Below, one piece after another: positions 26,495 through 34,480 of a stretch of 64,000 bases of DNA (its first letter is position 1; each line of letters begins with the position of its first letter). The notes under the pieces were generated by a model that worked only from the letters and a program-made list of their open reading frames with translations, did not search any database and had not been told where the DNA came from. Made by a program: the position numbers and the translations under genes. The stretch spans positions 33,997-97,996 of the forward strand of contig JAKVBD010000012.1 of NCBI GenBank assembly GCA_022446985.1, in the 5' to 3' direction. The DNA comes from Lentisphaerales bacterium. GTDB lineage: Bacteria > Verrucomicrobiota > Lentisphaeria > Lentisphaerales > Lentisphaeraceae.

Positions 26495-27199
26495 ATGATA
26501 ACACATATGCATAGAGAAATCAGTCGTCTGAAAAATGGGCTTTTGGAATTGAGTACTGAAGTAGAAAAAAGTATAAGCTGTGCAGCAAGAGCACTGGATA
26601 CCTTTGATGAAACATTGGCTCTTGAAGTCATTAAGAATGATTCACGTATCAACGACCTTGAAGTAAATATCGAAGAAGACAGTCTGAAGATCTTAGCTTT
26701 ATACCAGCCAGTGGCACATGACCTTCGTGTTGTTGTTGCTGTTTTGAAGATCAATAATGACCTTGAAAGAATTGGTGACCTGGCTGTAAATATCTGTCGT
26801 TACATACTGAAAATCAAAGAATATGGCATAATTCCGGTATCTTCTAACTTTAAGCCTATGTTCGATGTATGTTTAGACATGGTTAGAAAGTGTTTGGATT
26901 CATTCCTTAAAGAAGACTTGACTCTGGCTTCTGAAGTTTGTGAGAAAGATAAAATAGTTGATGGTTATAACATCAAGATCATCAAAGAGATCCAACAGGA
27001 TCTTCAGGATAAGGCAAATGTTCAGCCGGTAAATTCACTTCTTTTCATGCTGTCAGTTGTCCGTACAGTTGAAAGAATTGGTGATTTTGCCACAAATATT
27101 GCTGAAGATGTTTACTACATGGTAAGTGGACAAATTGTCAGGCATCATGCAGAAGAGTTCCTAACACCGAATACAGGAGTAAGCAATGATGAAAGATAA
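26495..27199 (+). CDS. phoU: Phosphate signalling protein PhoU
   Basis: 234 residues, two repeats of three helices as in PhoU. Visible signatures are the N-terminal RLKNGLLEL, DSRINDLEVNIEEDSLKILALYQPVAHDLRVVVAVLKINNDLERIGDLAVNI and, in the second repeat, LLFMLSVVRTVERIGDFATNIAEDVYYMV. PhoU links the Pst transporter to the PhoR kinase and represses the Pho regulon when phosphate is plentiful. It starts 6 bases after the natural end of pstB and overlaps phoB by 14 bases. Confidence 0.95.
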   Translation: MITHMHREISRLKNGLLELSTEVEKSISCAARALDTFDETLALEVIKNDSRINDLEVNIEEDSLKILALYQPVAHDLRVVVAVLKINNDLERIGDLAVNICRYILKIKEYGIIPVSSNFKPMFDVCLDMVRKCLDSFLKEDLTLASEVCEKDKIVDGYNIKIIKEIQQDLQDKANVQPVNSLLFMLSVVRTVERIGDFATNIAEDVYYMVSGQIVRHHAEEFLTPNTGVSNDER

Positions 27200-27884
27200 A
27201 AAGATTATGGTTGTGGATGATGAAGCGGATATCCGTGAATTAATCCGCTTTAATCTGGAGAAAGAAGGCTTTGAAGTCGTCTCTGTTTCAGATGGTGAGA
27301 CAGCTTTGGAAGAAGCCAGGCTGCGTCAGCCGGATTTAATACTTTTAGATGTTATGTTGCCGGGAATTGATGGCGTTGAAGTATGCTTCAAATTAAAGTC
27401 AGATGTTGCTTTTAAATCGATTCCAATAGTTATGCTTTCTGCTAAGTCAGATGAATCTGATCAGCTTGTTGGCCTGAAAATTGGTGCAGATGACTACCTG
27501 GTTAAGCCATTCAGCCCTAAAGTTCTTGTCGCTAAAATCGGTGCTATTCTTAGACGTGGCGATGTTGTCTCAAGTAGCAGTGTAGATGAAGAGCCGGTGA
27601 TTCGTTTTAAAGGTCTATATATGAATCCAAATGATTTCTCAGTCTCTTATAAAGAAGCTCCTCTTAAACTAACTGCAGTTGAATATAAAATTCTCTACTT
27701 CCTTGCCAGAAAGCCGGGACGCGTCTATACTCGTGAGCGCATTATAGAACAGGTTCGTGGGGACGATGTGATTATTACTGGTAGAACGGTAGATGTTCAC
27801 ATACTTTCACTCCGCCGTAAACTTGGTGATGCTGCCGATTTAATCGAAACAGTACGTGGAATAGGTTACAAAGTACAGGAATAG
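27186..27884 (+). CDS. phoB: Phosphate regulon response regulator (OmpR/PhoB family)
   Basis: 232 residues. The receiver (about 5-120) has the acidic pair DDE, the phospho-accepting Asp in LILLDVMLPGIDG, and the Lys in DDYLVKPF. The C-terminal winged helix (about 135-230) has LTAVEYKILYFLARKPGRVYTRERI and GRTVDVHILSLRRKLGD. It should bind Pho-regulon promoters when phosphorylated by the adjacent PhoR. Two consecutive ATG codons are possible; the first has GGAG at a good distance and is used here. Confidence 0.95.
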   Translation: MMKDKKIMVVDDEADIRELIRFNLEKEGFEVVSVSDGETALEEARLRQPDLILLDVMLPGIDGVEVCFKLKSDVAFKSIPIVMLSAKSDESDQLVGLKIGADDYLVKPFSPKVLVAKIGAILRRGDVVSSSSVDEEPVIRFKGLYMNPNDFSVSYKEAPLKLTAVEYKILYFLARKPGRVYTRERIIEQVRGDDVIITGRTVDVHILSLRRKLGDAADLIETVRGIGYKVQE

Positions 27885-27885
27885 G

Positions 27886-29631
27886 ATGCACCTTAAAAGC
27901 CTGTTTAGCTGGTTTTTTAGTAAGTTAGTTTTTGTTCTCGTTCTTATCTCTTTTGTTCTTTCTTTGAGTAAAAGCAGTAAAGAGTACAAAAGTGAATTAC
28001 TTAAAGTTGAGTCGGATTTATTTCGTAAATCAGCTGAAATAATTGGTAGTCGGAACTTTAATCCTGCTAGTTATGTAAATTATAAAATTACTCTTATCGC
28101 CAACGATGGAAGTGTTATAAGCAGCTCTTCATTTGGTGCAGGAGCCTCTTTTGCCGAGGTTGATGATTTTCAAAGAGCTCTTAAAGGTGAAGTCTTCACC
28201 AAAGTAAAACACGACCAGGGAGTTAAACACCAAATTCTTTGGTCTCCCACAGAAGTCGATGGCAAGCGTCAGGTCGTTAGTGTCGATGTTGAAGTCGATG
28301 TTTCTTATGCAGGAATTCTTGCTTCAAATCTTATCATCAATCTTATACTGGCTACTATACTTGGGTTTATACTGACTCGAATTCTAGCACAACCCCTGGA
28401 AGATACTCTTACAAAGTCTACTCAGGATATCAACAGCATTAAAGATGAAAGGTTTTATGTATCCAGTGATGACCTTGAAACTATAGAAACGACCGATCTT
28501 TCACAATCTATAATTGACCTTTCAAAGAAGGTTAATGAAGAGTACCAACGACTGAGAGAAGACGTCAGTCAGTGGAAAGTCTTTTTCTCAACACTTCCTC
28601 GTGGACTTTTAGCTATTGATAGCGAGCGCACAATAATTAATTGTAACCAAAACTCACTGGATATGATTAGTTTACAAAATTCCTCAGTTGACGAGTCCAT
28701 TGGGACGACTGTCATGGCTGCTTTTCGAAATGCGGATTTGAATAGTATAACCCGTGATTTTTTTGAAAGTGCTGAAACAATTAAAGATTATGAGTTTGAA
28801 CAGGTTGTTGAAGATATCATTGAAACTTTCAAAATCGTTTGTGTTGAGCTTAGCCTTCAAAATAAGGAAGACAGTCCTGGAGCTTTGGTAATTATTGAAA
28901 ATATCACGTCTTTGCGACGTCTGGAAAATATGCGTAAAGACTTCGTTGCCAACGTATCGCACGAGCTTAAGACTCCGATTGCCATAATCGGCGGCTTTGT
29001 AGAGACTCTAAAAGATTGTGCTGATGACCCAGACAGTACTTTGCGTTTTCTGGAAATTATCGAAAAAAATACCGCTCGTCTTACAACAGTAATCGATGAT
29101 TTGCTGAATCTGTCGAAACTTGAGCAAAATGAAATGTTGATCAAGAAAGACTTCGAAGTGCGACCTATAGAAGAAACAGTCCGTTCAGCAGTGGATGTCT
29201 GTAGCTATGAGGCCAGTAAAAAGGGTATAAACTTAATTCAGAATCTTGAGGATTCGAAATATTATAAAGATGGTGACATGTATGCGAATCACCGGCTTCT
29301 GGAGCAGTCCATTCGCAACCTGGTCGAAAATGCGATTCGCTACTCACCAGAAAACTCAGACGTTGTTATTGTTGCTAAGAAGCAGCTGGAAAGTATAGAA
29401 ATAAAAGTGACTGATAGTGGCCCCGGAATTGCCGAGGAGCATCAGACGAAAATTTTTGAGCGCTTTTACCGGGTAGATAAATCACGGGATCGCCAAACAG
29501 GGGGATCCGGTCTTGGTTTGGCCATAGTGAAGCACATATTAAGAATCCACAATGGCAACATAAGTGTGACATCTGAAGAAGGTAAGGGCAGTGAGTTTAC
29601 TCTAAGTATACCTTACGCAACTGCCCCCTAA
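27886..29631 (+). CDS. phoR: Phosphate regulon sensor histidine kinase
   Basis: 581 residues. Two transmembrane helices (about 8-26 and 148-168) enclose an extracytoplasmic loop of about 120 residues. This is longer than in E. coli PhoR but common in Gram-positive and PVC types. A linker and PAS-like domain (about 225-335) precede the dimerisation domain with NVSHELKTPIAIIGGFVETL (phospho-accepting His at about 359) and the ATPase domain with NLVENAIRYSP, DSGPGIAEEH and GGSGLGLAIVKHI. It starts 1 base after phoB stops and converges with aroD. Confidence 0.93.
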   Translation: MHLKSLFSWFFSKLVFVLVLISFVLSLSKSSKEYKSELLKVESDLFRKSAEIIGSRNFNPASYVNYKITLIANDGSVISSSSFGAGASFAEVDDFQRALKGEVFTKVKHDQGVKHQILWSPTEVDGKRQVVSVDVEVDVSYAGILASNLIINLILATILGFILTRILAQPLEDTLTKSTQDINSIKDERFYVSSDDLETIETTDLSQSIIDLSKKVNEEYQRLREDVSQWKVFFSTLPRGLLAIDSERTIINCNQNSLDMISLQNSSVDESIGTTVMAAFRNADLNSITRDFFESAETIKDYEFEQVVEDIIETFKIVCVELSLQNKEDSPGALVIIENITSLRRLENMRKDFVANVSHELKTPIAIIGGFVETLKDCADDPDSTLRFLEIIEKNTARLTTVIDDLLNLSKLEQNEMLIKKDFEVRPIEETVRSAVDVCSYEASKKGINLIQNLEDSKYYKDGDMYANHRLLEQSIRNLVENAIRYSPENSDVVIVAKKQLESIEIKVTDSGPGIAEEHQTKIFERFYRVDKSRDRQTGGSGLGLAIVKHILRIHNGNISVTSEEGKGSEFTLSIPYATAP

Positions 29632-29637
29632 ATTGGC

Positions 29638-30297
29638 TTAAGCTCGAAGTAGCTCTTTCAGTTCCTGGGCAGATAGCTGTCCAGGTGCGGCTGAGTCATC
29701 GAGATAGCCATAAGTTAAACAGGACCCTTGTGTTGGGAATCCGACTCTGGTTTTAACGCCATGCTCACCCATGCCAATGAGACAGATGCTTTCATTATTC
29801 AGGAAAGTGGCCAGTCTTTGTACATCTTCATCAGAGTGACTGAAAACTGCCAGTTTAACGATGTCAATCTGCCAGTCTTTACCTTGTGAAATAAGATCAG
29901 AGATTTCCTCGTTTTCAGGTGTTTTCTCATAGTCGTGAAAAGAACCGACAACAACGATATCTTGCGAGAAATCACTTCTCGAGTTTGAAGCGAATAATTC
30001 ACTCTTAAGCTCTATGTCGATCATATCGACGTCTTTTTCAAAATACTTAAAGAGCTGGAAACGGTCCTCGTCATTTATTGTCCAGGTACCACCTTCACGA
30101 TCAGTCCTGATTGTAAGAAGAATTTTTGTGTGCTTTCTGAGCTCTTTACAAAGCTTAAGGCACTCTTCTTTAATCATATGTTCATCAAAGCGCAGTTCTA
30201 CAACGTCACAAGAAGCGAGCTTTTCTGGAGTTTTAAGCAACTCAAACAAAGTGTCGACTTTAGAAACTGTGCCGACGATCTCAAAACTATTACTCAT
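29638..30297 (-). CDS. aroD: 3-Dehydroquinate dehydratase, type I
   Basis: 219 residues, a TIM barrel of the type I (Schiff-base) class in the shikimate pathway. Visible landmarks: VELRFDEH, TIRTDREGG, SFHDYEKTP, the Schiff-base Lys in VKLAVFS, MGEHGVKTRV and the C-terminal LTYGYLDDSAAPGQL. No other aromatic amino acid genes are nearby. It ends 6 bases from the end of phoR on the opposite strand; its promoter region lies in the 200-base gap shared with the sigma-54 promoter of the MotE-like gene. Confidence 0.93.
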   Translation of the reverse strand: MSNSFEIVGTVSKVDTLFELLKTPEKLASCDVVELRFDEHMIKEECLKLCKELRKHTKILLTIRTDREGGTWTINDEDRFQLFKYFEKDVDMIDIELKSELFASNSRSDFSQDIVVVGSFHDYEKTPENEEISDLISQGKDWQIDIVKLAVFSHSDEDVQRLATFLNNESICLIGMGEHGVKTRVGFPTQGSCLTYGYLDDSAAPGQLSAQELKELLRA

Positions 30298-30377
30298 TAT
30301 TCAAAGGTCCTTTCATTCGTATCCGCCAAACTACCACAGACTGAATAAATTTCAGCCTGAAGAAAATTAAAGCTTTT

Positions 30378-30411
30378 GGGAAAAATGTTCCTCAGGCGGC
30401 AAAAATGTCCT
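30378..30411 (+). promoter_or_regulatory. Candidate upstream activator sites for the sigma-54 promoter
   Basis: Two copies of AAAAATGT(T)CC, at 30381 and 30401, lie exactly 20 bases apart (two helical turns) and about 45-65 bases ahead of the -24 element. This is the place where sigma-54 activators bind. Confidence 0.4.
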
Positions 30412-30442
30412 TTCTCTTAAGAGTTTTCTCTCTTTAAAAAAG

Positions 30443-30460
30443 CTGGCAGGCTTTTTGCAT
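30443..30460 (+). promoter_or_regulatory. Sigma-54 (-24/-12) promoter of the MotE/FliK-like pair
   Basis: CTGGCAGGCTTTTTGCAT has the sigma-54 signature: GG at 30445-30446 and GC at 30457-30458, with exactly 10 bases between them. It is followed after about 37 bases by the ATG, with AAGGAA as the ribosome site. Sigma-54 control is usual for flagellar genes. Confidence 0.75.
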
Positions 30461-30496
30461 AAAGAAACGAAAAGCTTTTAAATTAAGGAATTTGTT

Positions 30497-31258
30497 ATGG
30501 ATGATGCAAAGAAAGTAAGGCTGCTGCTTTTGATGGTTCTCTTTTTGAGTGCTGTTTGCAGTGTATGCCTTGCTCTCGCTACCTATACGCACATTACCGG
30601 TGAGCTGCCGTTTGACCTTGAAGCTCATTATAAGTTTAGGGACGAAACCTACGCTGCGAAAGAAAAGGTGATTCAGGCAGCCGAATTACCCATACGTGAG
30701 AATTCTATAGACGAGGTCACATTGCGTAAACTTCATGCAGAAATGATTGAAAAAGAAAAAGATTTGAACGCCAAAGAAGAGCGCCTTAAAGAAACAGAAG
30801 CCTTAGTCGATACCATACTGGCCAATGCAGATACTCTTAAAAGTGACACCATGAAGGTTCTGGCAGAGCTCAAAGAAACTAAAGAACAAAACAAAAAAGA
30901 CTTTAAGCGAATGTCGGATGATCTCGAAGCCCAAAAGAAGAAATTTGAAGAAGAGATGAAATTCGTTGATACAAGCATTGTGCGTAAAGTAGCTCAAACA
31001 CTGGAGTCAATGCAGCCTCTTACTTCCATGATTATGCTCAATGATCTCGATATAAAAGAATCAGCTAGACTGTTAAATGCTATGGATAAAGATAAACGCG
31101 CCAAGATCCTTTCACAGATGATTGAAGTTCAAGAGGTTAGTGGAATGAAGCTGAGTATTAAGGATAGGATTAATTTCAGAAAAAGAGCTAACGATATAAT
31201 TAAAGAATTAAGGGTTCTTAAAGAAGCCCCAACCCCTCAGAAGGAAGAGAACGAATGA
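30497..31258 (+). CDS. MotE-like coiled-coil membrane protein (flagellar)
   Basis: 253 residues. One N-terminal transmembrane helix (about 10-30), a long coiled coil (about 70-165), and a C-terminal helical domain with VAQTLESMQPLTSMIMLNDLDIKESARLLNAMDKDKRAKILSQM. This is the arrangement of MotE, the flagellar chaperone/stator partner, whose C-terminus has the same YesMxP...LL..M...kra.iL..M pattern. The following gene resembles FliK, the neighbour of motE in other genomes, and the promoter is of the sigma-54 type. No other flagellar gene is in the window. Confidence 0.65.
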   Translation: MDDAKKVRLLLLMVLFLSAVCSVCLALATYTHITGELPFDLEAHYKFRDETYAAKEKVIQAAELPIRENSIDEVTLRKLHAEMIEKEKDLNAKEERLKETEALVDTILANADTLKSDTMKVLAELKETKEQNKKDFKRMSDDLEAQKKKFEEEMKFVDTSIVRKVAQTLESMQPLTSMIMLNDLDIKESARLLNAMDKDKRAKILSQMIEVQEVSGMKLSIKDRINFRKRANDIIKELRVLKEAPTPQKEENE

Positions 31259-33060
31259 ACCCATTTGCAATGAATACTGTACATTTCCATGGCAGGGATG
31301 TTTACTGGAATCAAATGCCAAAGACTGAGTTAAACGCTCCGAAATGGAATGAGCCAGCTCAAACAGTGAGTGAAGAGAAGCCGGAAGCTGAGGACTATAA
31401 GTGTTTTGAAGAACATTTGAATCATGGTGAAGTTCAAACCTCGAAAAAAGAGACGCAGAGGTCTGTATATTCGGCAGAAGAATTGCCCGAACATAAAGAA
31501 CTATCCGATGAAAATGCCGAAATAGATGGGCTCGATAGAGAACAAGTTAAAAAGATCGAAAAAACAGTCCGTAAACTTCTTTTAGAATCTATACACTTAT
31601 CTCCAGAGAAGTTTAATGAATTGACAGTCGTATCAGCTGAAGGTGGTAAACTACCAGAATCATTTGGTGAAATTTTGGATAAGCTTGAACAGATCCTAGC
31701 AAAACTTAAGAACCTTGCAGGCGAGTCGACTCAGACTTTAAGTGAAAAAGACGTCGCCTTAGCCGGTAAAGTAATTAATAAACTGAAAGGTATTATCTCA
31801 GGGAATCCGGCTACACATAAAGAGTTAGAAAAGGCTTTGACTGCAGTTGTAGATTCTCCTGAGGCTAAAGCTTTATTGAAGGAGACTTTCGCTTTAGAAG
31901 ATAAGGTAAGTGCACAAGACTTTATAAATCAGGCTGTGAGTCAGCTACAAAAAGTTGCTGGAGGAGCGAGCGGAATCGATGAAAAAGTTGTAGCTAAAAC
32001 TACTCCCGTACCTAAATCAGAAAACATCCGAAATGTATCACCACAGAGTGATGTAAAAGAAGGCTTGAAGAATACTCCAGATAAAAGCTCGTTAGATAAA
32101 TTAGTTGAGCCGGAGAATCTGGGCAAAGAAGGAAAAACTTCGAAAGAAACGACTCTTGCACAAGAACCCAGTTCAAGTAAAGATTCTGTAGGACCGGCTA
32201 AGCAAAATAATTTTAAAGTTGTCAATAAAGGCGCTAGCCCACAATCTCCAGCTAACTTGAAAGAAACAGAATTATCAAAGGTGCCAGATGATATCTCTAA
32301 GATGGTCAAGAAAGTAACTGTTGAGGTGAAAGATGAAGCTGCACTTACCAAAGATCTCTTTAGAAAAGATGAATTAAAAAATTCTCTAAATAAGCCAACC
32401 TCGAACCAGCAAAGAGCAGTTGGTCCAGACAGTCAAAAGGCTTTAGCTCAGCAGAATCAACAGGAGCAAAGTAAAGAAAATACTGGTGAGGATCCGGCTA
32501 AAAAAGGTTTGGATCCGGATAAAAAGTCATTGAACTTTTTAAAGAAGCTTAAGAATATTGTCAAAAAAAACGAGTCTTCAGAGAATCCTTTTAGTGAACA
32601 GATTCAAAATAAATCGGTTCAAAAAAATAAACTGAACTTTATTAATAAAATGAACGCATCTTCTTTAGTGAAGCAGTTAGTGGATAAAATTGATAAGTTC
32701 ATAAAGTCCTCACAGTCAACTTCTACGACAATCGATTTACAGTCTCCTGGTCTTGGAGATATGAAAGTCGCAGCCGAAGTGACAGGCGCTAAACTTTCCT
32801 TAAATATTTCCAGTTTAAGTCAAAGCATACGTGCTGAGTTAATTCATTTGCGCTCAGAGTTAAACCAGGATTTGAAATCTTTAGGTTTTGAGGATGTTGA
32901 GCTTGGTTTTGATTTTGGCGATGAAGAAAACTCCAAAGGAAATCCATTTGAAGAACAAATGGAAGAAAAGCGCCAAAAAGATCCGGTGAAATTACCGGGG
33001 GATTATCTAGCAGACCTTGCAGAAATCAGCACCTGGCTAAAATCATTTAACGCTTCTTAG
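31255..33060 (+). CDS. FliK-like (flagellar hook-length control) protein
   Basis: 601 residues, mostly low-complexity (Lys, Ser, Glu, Pro) in the first 480 residues, with only the last 120 folded. There, LQSPGLGDMKVAAEVTGAKLSLN, SQSIRAELIHLRSELNQDLKSLGFEDVELGF matches the FliK C-terminal pattern (L.P..LG.v.v......l.v...s...r..L...l..L...L...G). FliK measures hook length during flagellar assembly. The ATG overlaps the stop of the MotE-like gene (ATGA), so the two are coupled. The N-terminal part is too variable to compare. Confidence 0.6.
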   Translation: MNPFAMNTVHFHGRDVYWNQMPKTELNAPKWNEPAQTVSEEKPEAEDYKCFEEHLNHGEVQTSKKETQRSVYSAEELPEHKELSDENAEIDGLDREQVKKIEKTVRKLLLESIHLSPEKFNELTVVSAEGGKLPESFGEILDKLEQILAKLKNLAGESTQTLSEKDVALAGKVINKLKGIISGNPATHKELEKALTAVVDSPEAKALLKETFALEDKVSAQDFINQAVSQLQKVAGGASGIDEKVVAKTTPVPKSENIRNVSPQSDVKEGLKNTPDKSSLDKLVEPENLGKEGKTSKETTLAQEPSSSKDSVGPAKQNNFKVVNKGASPQSPANLKETELSKVPDDISKMVKKVTVEVKDEAALTKDLFRKDELKNSLNKPTSNQQRAVGPDSQKALAQQNQQEQSKENTGEDPAKKGLDPDKKSLNFLKKLKNIVKKNESSENPFSEQIQNKSVQKNKLNFINKMNASSLVKQLVDKIDKFIKSSQSTSTTIDLQSPGLGDMKVAAEVTGAKLSLNISSLSQSIRAELIHLRSELNQDLKSLGFEDVELGFDFGDEENSKGNPFEEQMEEKRQKDPVKLPGDYLADLAEISTWLKSFNAS

Positions 33061-33185
33061 ATTTTAAGGGTCATTGTTTAAAATTCAGCTATTTGAAGAT
33101 TTAATTCAATTTTTTCATCTTGGGTAAGATCCTCTTTAAAATTGTCGTTCCAAATATAAGGCATGAAAGAAAGTGTGGATCTATT

Positions 33186-33803
33186 ATGAAGAAGTTTACC
33201 CTTATTTAATTACTTGTTGTTGTCGCCCTTATTGGAATTCTAACGAGTATGCTTTTACCTTCATTGGGAAAAACCCGCGCGAAAGTTCGTTCTGCAGTTT
33301 GTAAAAGTTATCAGCATCAGATAGCGATGACTTCATATCTCCTGGATAACAATGCTTACGCACCAGATGATGATATAGAAAGCGGCGGGAATAATCGTTG
33401 GTTTAACTTATTCGCACCTGGCTACTTGCCCGAGTCAAGAAATGTCAGCATTGGTTTGATGACTCTCACATGTCCAGATGGAATCATCCAAGGTACCGCA
33501 GGTTCTGGTATGGCAGCTAGTAACAAGATGGTGAGTAAAAATTCGGGTTTTGTTCACAAGTCATTGATTAAAGCAACAGCAAATGACGCTTTACTTTTTA
33601 TGGATACTTTTAAAAGTTGGAGGGTGACGCACCACACTTATATGAGAAATGACTTATCAATAGATGAGGGGAGTCCAAATGCCAATATTCGTCATGTAAA
33701 CCGTGCAAGTGTAACGTTTCTACATGGTAGTGGAAAATCGAAAAGTATTTCATTTTTCCTTCAGAGGAATAGCAGTGATCACACTTTTTGGGATGTTGAG
33801 TAA
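33186..33803 (+). pseudogene. Prepilin-like (pseudopilin) gene with TAA at the invariant Glu5
   Basis: From the ATG at 33186 the frame reads MKKFTLI, then TAA (33207-33209), then LLVVVALIGILTSMLLPSLGKTRAKVRS and 170 further residues. This is the class III prepilin leader FTLIELLVV, with GAA (Glu5) changed to TAA by one base. Lentisphaerae encode many such proteins with a globular C-terminal part; this one has CPDGI, a HVNRASVTFLHGSG segment and FWDVE at the end. An internal start at ATG 33249 would remove the leader, so the product could not be processed by prepilin peptidase. No ribosome site is visible before 33249. Confidence 0.85.
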
Positions 33804-33830
33804 TAATCAATCCATTGACATAGAAAAAGT

Positions 33831-34190
33831 TTAATTTGATTGTGAGAAGCGGTTTACCAACTCTAAAAGGTCTTACAGTTCCAATTTTTTTGATAAAAAT
33901 GGGATCTTCATGACTTCACAAAACTGTTCAGTTTCATGGCTGCTGCCGTCTGCAGAGATAGCAATGATTGGCGTTTGACTGTTTTCATCAATGATCCATT
34001 TCATTAAGTCAATTCCTGTGCCATTTAACATTTTAATGTCAGTGATAACTGAATTACAGTCATTTTTAGTGAGCCAATCAATCGCAGTGTTTTCAGAATG
34101 CAAAATTGTTGACTTAATGCCATTAAGACTTTTATACTCTGCGACTACATCCGCATGCATTTTTTCATCATCAACAATTAAAACTTCCAT
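33831..34190 (-). pseudogene. Stand-alone receiver (CheY-like), truncated by an in-frame TAA
   Basis: The open part (34190 to 33873) is 105 residues: VLIVDDEKMHADVV, phospho-accepting Asp in VITDIKMLNGTG, ISADGS and the conserved Lys in FLSKKLEL. There a TAA occurs (33873-33875), but the same frame goes on with DLLELVNRFSQSN and a TAA at 33831. That is the normal last helix of a receiver domain (usual length about 118). The Pro that normally follows the Lys is Lys here. No kinase partner is adjacent. The truncated form would lack helix 5, which is often needed for stability and output. Confidence 0.75.
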
Positions 34191-34480
34191 TACTTACCCT
34201 TTCTTTTGTGCCCTTACTTATTACAGAAAAACAAAGATGAGTAAAGTTTGATCTTTATCCTATTTACGCAATAAAAACCAATCAGCGTTTTTCTAAAAAC
34301 TGTCTCTAAATTGAATTACCTTTAAAGAGTCAAAGCTAAATTGCAGTGGATAAATATAAAATTCTGGTTGTTTTTACAGGTGAAATGACAGGATTTGAAA
34401 CAAAACGTGTTAAGTTCTGTAAGAGAGGGCTATTGTTGTAACTAATGTGTGCGAAGAAAAATTTTTAATTAATTGGAACT

